Of a stretch of 64,000 nt of DNA, positions 58,688 through 64,000 are shown piece after piece. The stretch is from Aegilops tauschii subsp. strangulata. Taxonomy: Eukaryota; Streptophyta; Magnoliopsida; Poales; Poaceae. Within the stretch, counting starts at the first letter, position 1. Each line of letters begins with the position of its first letter. Below the pieces are notes generated by a model. It had not been told where the DNA came from and did not search any database. It was given only the letters and a program-made list of their open reading frames with translations. The stretch is taken from positions 323,357,294 through 323,421,293 of the forward strand of contig NC_053037.3 in assembly GCF_002575655.3 (NCBI RefSeq). Reading direction: 5' to 3'. A program made the translations under genes and the position numbers.

Positions 58688-59043
58688 CCCTCACCGACGA
58701 AAGGACGGAGTCCACCGCCGTGTTCCGCACGTCGAAGCCACCGCCGCGCTCGCACTTCTGGCACTGCCGCTGGTTCCCGGGGTGCTCAACGCGGCAGTCC
58801 ATGCAGGCCAGGTGCCCTCCCTTGCACTGCAGAAATCAATCGAACAACACATCAATCAAGAAACCTGCACCTTGCTCAATCAGCCGAACGGACAAGGTGT
58901 ATTCGAACCTCATACACTGGAGGCGTCAAGGGGCGGAGGTACAAGGGGCAGTGGAGCATGGTGAGGTCCATCGAGACCTTAGAGAGCTCCATTGTCGGGT
59001 CCTGTTCGGTCTGCATGATCTCGCCCTCCTCGTGCACAACCAT
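58688..59043 (-). pseudogene. SINA-like E3 ubiquitin ligase, 5' part (RING) of split gene
   Basis: Exon 1 (58909-59043) encodes 45 residues from ATG at 59041-59043, with an in-frame TAA shortly upstream. The intron (58827-58908, 82 bases) has a GT donor and a TTTCTGCAG acceptor and is in phase 0. Exon 2 resumes with CKGGHLACMDC and CQKC, then FDVRNTAVDSVLSSVR up to the insertion. RING ligands seen are C32, C46, H50, C53, C56, C67 and C70. The fourth cysteine expected at 35 is Tyr (HCPLY). The RING recruits the ubiquitin-conjugating enzyme, so this change alone may weaken it. The N-terminal region before the RING is short. A MITE remnant forms the upstream flank, with a TATAAAATA motif about 40 bases before the ATG. 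Confidence 0.9.
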
Positions 59044-59064
59044 CTCTCGACTTGGGCCGGGGTA

Positions 59065-59200
59065 TTACAAAGCTTTACTGTCACATATTTTATACTACTT
59101 CAAGGTGCATTAAATCAACACATGCAAGTATCAAAAGGAGAGTCACGGCATGCATGCATGCGTTGTAATTAATGCATCGGTAAACGCAAATTATTGAAAT
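59065..59200. mobile_element. MITE fragment upstream of the SINA-like gene
   Basis: The words TTCAAGGTGCATTAAATCA and GTAATTAATGCATCGGTAAAC match the interior of the MITE at 45240-45559. A further match to its right end (GCCCTGTAAATCAGAAAGGAG) occurs at about 60285, so the element may be split by about 1.1 kb of other sequence. Confidence 0.6.
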
Positions 59201-59221
59201 ATATCGAGTGGAGTGCTTTCA

Positions 59222-60195
59222 TGTGTCGCGTCAACTCGTACATCAACGAGAAGTTTGATTATCCTCTCCCTCGCGGACTTAACTGCACCTGCCTTTGGCT
59301 ATATGACAGGTTGGCCACACACCTGTCGGGCCCACCTGTCATACACGCAAAGGCAGGAGCGTCCCTCCCTCGCCCATGAGCGTGGTGGCTGGCAAGACTA
59401 GGAGAAGCTTTCGCTACACGATCTCCCTCCCGCACGCGGTGGACATGCAGCAGTTCAATCTGTGTTAGATGGCCAGAAGCGTACTGTAGTACTCCTCCAG
59501 TGCAGTAGTACTCCATCATTGTTCGACTTCCCGAAGAGGGGAAGAGCCAAGCGCAGCCCGGACGCTCGTGTGGCAGTTTCATGTGTAGAGTAGTCTAGGA
59601 TAGCGTGTACCATGCGTGTAAGCTTAAAATCGTTGGGGTCGGCTCCATGCTATGTGGCCGTCTTGAAGTTTTTTTTTAAAAAATAGTCTTCTGGCCCTAC
59701 CTGACACCTTGGTGATTGTAGTTTGCACGCTCATTTGGTCAAGACAGGAATATATATTTTAATTTGTTTTTTTCGAAAAGGTGGGACTCCCCGGCTTCTG
59801 CATCAGAACGATGCATATGGCCACATATATTCTAATTTGTGGTGGGTAAATGTTAGAGGTTGCAGCAAATATATTGTACACTGCGTGTCTTTCAGCCAAG
59901 TTTAGAGGCAAGCATGTGGGGCCAGTGCTATGATGTGTCGCGTCAACTCGTACAACGAGGAGAAGCTTGATTTTACTACACGCCTTCTCCCTCACCCATG
60001 CGCGCGGTTGCTCACAAACGAGGACAGGCTTTTGCTTAGTAGTACTTCTACAACAAGCTATCCGTCCCGCTCGCGGTGGACGGACATGCAGCAGTGGATT
60101 CGACACTGTAGAAGCAGTAGTAGTAACATCATTGTTCGTCTTCTCGAAGAGGCGAAGAGCCAAGTGCAAACCGAACGTTGCAGTTGCGAACATTG
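59222..60195. repeat. Two diverged direct copies of a 260-360 bp segment
   Basis: Copies lie at about 59222-59580 and 59934-60195. Shared words are TGTGTCGCGTCAACTCGTAC, GCGGTGGACATGCAGCAG (variant in the second copy) and GAAGAGCCAAG. The 350-bp spacer includes a tiny retroposon. No gene is recognised in either copy. Confidence 0.65.
59767..59824 (-). mobile_element. Extremely 5'-truncated retroposon (58 bp)
   Basis: A T run and TCGAAAAGG lie at the left edge (poly(A) side on the minus strand). The segment is flanked by 15-base direct repeats ATATATTTTAATTTG (59752-59766) and ATATATTCTAATTTG (59825-59839), one mismatch. A related 3'-end sequence occurs near 45664. Confidence 0.65.
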
Positions 60196-60469
60196 GAGCA
60201 CGCATATAGCCAGGCTCTTGCATGAGACAAAATTGCTATGTGAGCCCACTATTGTGCTAGTACGTACAACTACTTGCTAGTATAGCCCTGTAAATCAGAA
60301 AGGAGTATTTGCCCTTCTAGAGATTTCAACAAGTGACTAGACTACACCGAGACGGAGTACATATGGAGCAAAATGAGTGAATCTGCACCGTAAATAAATA
60401 CGTACTAGTTCTATCGTTGTCCTCTCCGAGGTGCACAATATTGAGTATACTGACTAGTCTCTTTTTGAC

Positions 60470-60660
60470 ACGCATTTACGTTTTTTACATAGTACAGACG
60501 CAAGCGCTCATATACACGCGCATACACTCACCCCTATGAATGCACACACGCAAGTCACCATAGGCACCTCATCGTCGACGGGTCCATAGGTGCTTGAATG
60601 CCAATGAGGAAGAGGGTACGGTTCCCGAGACGTTGAACGGTCAATGATGCATCCTCAATT
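60470..60660. other. Unclassified repeat remnant
   Basis: The stretch with CGCTCATATACACGCGCATA and CACCCCTATGAATGCACAC resembles a common dispersed Triticeae repeat, recalled and not searched. No coding sequence. Confidence 0.35.
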
Positions 60661-60734
60661 ACATGCAGAGGGAATTAATTGGAGAAGCAGAATAGAGCCA
60701 GCACGATGTGAATGCAACACAGTTTGGACTCTCA

Positions 60735-60743
60735 TATAATAAA
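60735..60743 (+). promoter_or_regulatory. TATA box of the 180-residue gene
   Basis: TATAATAAA stands about 95 bases before the ATG at 60838, leaving a leader of roughly 60-70 bases rich in C and A. Confidence 0.6.
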
Positions 60744-60837
60744 GGCGCCCCACCACTCCAATCCATCTACTCCCAAGTCTCTGCGCAACACTGCTCACTC
60801 CAATCCAAGACCAAGTGACCAGAAGCCACAAGCACCT

Positions 60838-61380
60838 ATGGAGGCGATGGACGCGAGCGGCAGTCGGCTGTGCCAAATCATCCAAGGCGCCGGCCTGCGG
60901 CCCCGCACCGCGCAGCGTTTCCAGACGATGCTGGCGACCGCAGGCATCGTAGCCCTCGCCGACGCTGGCTTCGCCTCTCGCATGGACGACATGATGGTCA
61001 ACTCCATCCGCAAGTTCACCGCCGTCAAGAAGCGCGCGGACAACCTTGCCGTACTGCTCCAGCCCGCGCGCCCAGGCTCCTCATTGCCTACCACCCTCAT
61101 CGGCCTCCATGGTGACGAACTCTTTCAAGCCCTGGTGGCCCTGCAGGTGTCGGAGGTCGCGATGAAGAATGTGCACCTCGAGGCCGCGCTCGCCGTGCAG
61201 CGCCTCGCCATGCAAGAAACCGTCGACCTGCACATCCACGTCTACGAGGAAATCGTCTACATAGGCCACTACAAGGCAAGTGAGGAAAGAAAGACGTTGG
61301 CCTTCTTCCAGCGGCTGGAATCTTTGGACGCCATTGTTCAGAAGCACGTCGACCTGGCCACGAAAGCCGCTGCTACTTAG
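60838..61380 (+). CDS. Intact intronless gene, 180-residue protein of unknown function
   Basis: The start is placed at ATG 60838 (CACCTATGG, MEAMDASGSRL) because an in-frame ATG at 60712 lies upstream of the TATA box at 60735. The stop is TAG at 61378-61380. Third codon positions are strongly G/C, as in many grass genes and unlike the flanks. The protein looks mainly helical, with no signal peptide and no clear membrane segment. Visible blocks are RPRTAQRFQTMLATAGIVAL (about 22-41), a basic RKFTAVKKRAD segment, LHGDELFQALVALQVSEVAMKNVHLEAALAVQRLAM, then a HIHVYEEIVYIGHYK block. I do not recognise the family. Codon bias, a complete frame and a TATA box make it the best candidate for a working gene in the window. 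A Stowaway MITE lies 124 bp downstream. Confidence 0.75.
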   Translation: MEAMDASGSRLCQIIQGAGLRPRTAQRFQTMLATAGIVALADAGFASRMDDMMVNSIRKFTAVKKRADNLAVLLQPARPGSSLPTTLIGLHGDELFQALVALQVSEVAMKNVHLEAALAVQRLAMQETVDLHIHVYEEIVYIGHYKASEERKTLAFFQRLESLDAIVQKHVDLATKAAAT

Positions 61381-61504
61381 GCGCCGTTCGGTGGGCCGGC
61401 GCCCTGAGTCGAGGAGGTGGACGTCATCGATGGATGCATCTCTTCTTGCCTCCTATAACCAGCACTGCATCGCCTCGTGGACTTAATGTTTTATTAGTAT
61501 AGTA

Positions 61505-61671
61505 CTCCCTCCGTTCCCAAATATAAGTCTTTCTAAAGATTCCAGCAAGTGACTACTACATACGGAGCAAAATGAGTGAATCTACACTCTAAACTATGTC
61601 TACATACATCTGTATGCTGTATTCCATTTGAAATAGTATCTAAAAAGGCTTATATTTATGAACGGAGGGAG
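61505..61671. mobile_element. Stowaway MITE, 167 bp, TA duplications
   Basis: The ends are CTCCCTCCGTTCCCAAATA and the inverted complement TATTTATGAACGGAGGGAG. TA stands at 61503-61504 and 61672-61673. It lies in the 3' flank, possibly the 3' UTR, of the 180-residue gene. Confidence 0.95.
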
Positions 61672-61673
61672 TA

Positions 61674-62534
61674 TATGGCATTTTTATTCCAGTCATAATG
61701 TTTTCACTGTGAGGTGGGGCCGTAGTTGAGCAAACCCACCCCGCCCACCGGGCGTCGGCCGAGTTTAGAATTAGAAGAGAGAAACGAGGGAGGAGAGCTA
61801 GCTGTAGCACGGACGCTGTTGTCAAATGGGACTCGTGTTTATAGAATAGGAGTACTGAGCACTCGTGCCCGTTTTTTTTGAGGGAAAAATTAGTCGTATG
61901 TCTAGTACCACTAGTTGGGTGCGTGCGACCTATAGCTGTCATCACTTTAGGTCTCCTTTTCGAACCGCGGCTACGCTTCACAATACATATTATTTCACGC
62001 ATTTATCCTCCTATATGTACTCCTAGGCTATATGCACGTGCTCCCATTCGCCGACATGTGGGACATAGAGCATCTAGGTCGTAGTGCATGCACGACTCGG
62101 AGCATATGCCAGGGTACTTTACATTTCAGACCTCACGAATTACATGCAAACCCCCTGCAGAAGAATAAATAAATGAATGAATTACTACATGAAACCGGAT
62201 TATTTTCATGGAAACCGGAGCACATTCATTAAATTTTGGACATAACACGTTTATAAAAAATGACCGGACCGAAACCAGTCTAAGGGCCTCTTTGATTTTT
62301 CCCGCAAAAAAGGGCCTCTTTGATTCGCAGGATGCTGAAAACACAGGAATGGGGAAAGTATGATGGCGATGAACCGAGACGAGGAGAACTCTAACTCAGT
62401 TAGAGGTTAGAGTTAGATTCTAACCCTGAACTAACTCTAAACCAAAGAGGTGTATGGATGGCAGGGTTAGATTGACAATAAATGCTCTATCTCAATCATT
62501 TGACTACTTTGGACCCTATTTCCTGCCGGATTTG
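61674..62534. other. Non-coding stretch
   Basis: No credible gene. Around 62282-62455 the words GGGCCTCTTTGATT and AACCAAAGAGG suggest decayed TIR-type MITE ends, but no clean duplication was found. Confidence 0.4.
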
Positions 62535-62880
62535 GAGGGTGCTTGGATACGTTTTAGTTCCATGACTAAAAGTAGTGGGACTAAAACTTGCTAGCCTCAC
62601 CCATGCTTGGATCCAAATACTAAAGAGACTAAAATCAAGTTAATAAGCATTTATTATCCTCCAAACCCTCCAATCCAGAACTCGCCTGTGTTAAAGGAGA
62701 GGAGCTAAATGAGGAGAGAGAGGACTAATCCACATTTTAGTAGGGGTACCCCTGACTAAATTTTTTTAGTCTCAAGACTAGTTTTAGCCCCTCTTTAATC
62801 AGGGGTGCTTGGAACTTTAGCCTCTTAAAGAGACTATTTTTAGTCAGACTAAAATAAGTCCCTTGGATCCAAGCACCCTC
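62535..62880. mobile_element. Tourist-like (PIF/Harbinger) MITE, 346 bp
   Basis: The left end GAGGGTGCTTGGATAC and right end GGATCCAAGCACCCTC are inverted repeats. The 3-bp sequence TTG flanks both sides (62532-62534 and 62881-62883). Several AGTCTC/ACTAAA words occur in both orientations inside. The 3-bp duplication favours PIF/Harbinger, though TTG is not the usual TAA/TTA. Confidence 0.75.
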
Positions 62881-62883
62881 TTG

Positions 62884-63261
62884 GTGTGGCCGGCTCTTCT
62901 GTGGCCTCCTCCTGCTCACAATTGACATAAACGAACCATCTATACAAATCAAGCATGCAAAACAAGATAATTTTTACTTTGTCCATACAAATGAGATATC
63001 CCACTTAAACATACAAGTCGTTAATCAAGCTTCACAAGATAAAAAAACACTTCATGAAACAAAGAATGAGCTAACTCATCACGGAAGTCATTCACGATAG
63101 GGAGGGAGCCCGGAGCCCCTCACGCACCGAGGGAGGAGCTCGCCATCGTCGCTCTAGAGGAAGGCTCTGTAGAGCCCAAGCCCCGGGAACCCCTCCGACG
63201 CCGGCCCTTGCGAGTTGAGGTCGACACCGGCATGGGTAGCACGGCCGCTTGCTGCCGACTG
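62884..63261. other. Non-coding or possible minus-strand exon
   Basis: A GC-rich part (about 63110-63250) contains a 37-codon minus-strand frame starting MPVSTSTRKGRRRR. It is too short and too low in complexity to call a gene. Confidence 0.25.
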
Positions 63262-63660
63262 GGAACTTAATCTTTGGGCCTCTAGAAATAATGCAAGCCT
63301 GTAACTAAAATACCTAGAAAGGTGAACTGAATCTTTGGGCCTCTAGAAATAATGCAAGCCTGAAACTGAAATACCTAGAAAGGTGAACTGAATCTTTGGG
63401 CCTCTAGAAATAATGCAAGCCTGAAAGTGAAATACCTAGAAAGGTGAACTGAATCTTTGGGCCTCTAGAAATAATGCAAGCCTGAAACTGAAATACCTAG
63501 AAAGGTGAACTGAATCTTTGGGCCTCTAGAAATAATGCAAGACTGAAATTGAAATACCTAGAAAGGTGAACTGAATCTTTGGGCCTCTAGAAATAATGCA
63601 AGCCTGAAATTGAAATACCTAGAAAGGTTACCTGAATCTTTGGGCCTCTAGAAATATTTA
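63262..63660. repeat. Minisatellite, 61-bp unit, about 6.5 copies
   Basis: The marker TCTTTGGGCCTCTAG begins at 63271, 63332, 63393, 63454, 63515, 63576 and 63637, exactly 61 bp apart each time. Units differ by only a few substitutions. The unit is not a multiple of three and does not encode a repeat protein. Confidence 0.95.
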
Positions 63661-64000
63661 TTACCTCCTCAAGCAGCATCAAACAATTCCATGCGTGCAC
63701 CACAAATCTATACCAAGTTTGATAAGGATCTACTTTTCCAAATCAGAATTAGCGCTAGAGCAAGCAAGATCAATGATATGGCCGTGAGACAGAGAAGGAA
63801 CGAACAAACTCACCCCTCTCGAGACCTCCCTGGTAGATGCGCCGCCGCCGCGCACGACAGAGGGAGAAAAACGACTGGTGAAGGGGGAGCGGGGCGACCT
63901 TCGAAGGCCGGAGGGAGAGGGCGGCCGGAGTAGGGCGGCGGAGGCCGGAAGGAGAGGGCGGCCGGAGGAGAGAGAGGGCGAGCGGCCCTATGGGGAACAG
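63661..64000 (-). other. GC-rich leader-like sequence at the right edge
   Basis: On the minus strand the edge reads as a C/T-rich leader (CTCTCTCTCCTCCGGCCGCC) followed by a good splice-donor motif (GGGGTGAGTTTG, about 63810). This could be the first untranslated exon of a leftward gene. No protein is supported, and part of it may lie outside the window. Confidence 0.25.

Noticed and set aside
60712..60837. Earlier in-frame ATG for the 180-residue gene
   Set aside because: It lies upstream of the TATA box at 60735, and the extra 42 residues are Ser/Pro/His-rich leader-like sequence.
63262..63660. CRISPR-like regular repeats
   Set aside because: The units are contiguous 61-bp copies without unique spacers, in a plant nuclear setting; it is a minisatellite.

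Overview
The window looks like a piece of a large grass genome of the Triticeae type (wheat, Aegilops, barley relatives). The evidence is nested LTR retrotransposons, a BARE/WIS/Angela-type LTR, a CACTA transposon with a TIR and subterminal repeats typical of Triticeae, several Stowaway and Tourist-like MITEs, and GC-rich intron-poor plant genes. Nothing bacterial or organellar was seen: no operon, CRISPR array, rRNA gene or tRNA gene.

The left 40.6 kb is a nest of mobile elements. A probable Helitron end (88-118) and a foldback MITE (1838-2090) come first. An Angela-type copia relic (3408-5735, minus) is split by a non-autonomous LTR element with 3.8 kb LTRs (5736-26506, minus, here called LARD1). 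Inside LARD1 sits a full-length Ty3/gypsy chromovirus-like element (10803-21720, plus, 5-bp target duplication AAGTC). The right-hand LTR of LARD1 is cut by a SIRE/Maximus-type copia element (26507-33695, plus), which is itself cut by a CACTA transposon (33696 to about 40600). The right halves of Angela, LARD1, the copia element and the CACTA element are all absent, so one deletion near 40.6 kb could explain all four truncations.

From about 43 to 61.5 kb is a small gene island. It holds a coiled-coil protein gene with a decapeptide repeat and one in-frame TAG (44216-44887, minus); a SINA-like RING/SIAH ubiquitin ligase gene (46137-59043, minus) split in its coding exon by a 12.0 kb second LARD copy (46699-58687, target duplication CCCTC); and an intact intronless gene of unknown function encoding 180 residues (60838-61380, plus). 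MITEs and short LINE-derived insertions fill the gaps. The right edge carries a Tourist-like MITE and a 61-bp minisatellite.

The two LARD copies act as internal controls. The uninterrupted copy shows the empty site of the gypsy insertion, and the 450-500 bp units at 41.3-43.3 kb show the empty site of a MITE. All retrotransposon coding regions are broken by stops and frameshifts, so nothing mobile here appears autonomous. I found no clearly new biological system. The most unusual items are the split SINA gene, the decapeptide-repeat gene with its duplicated promoter segment, and the 180-residue orphan gene.
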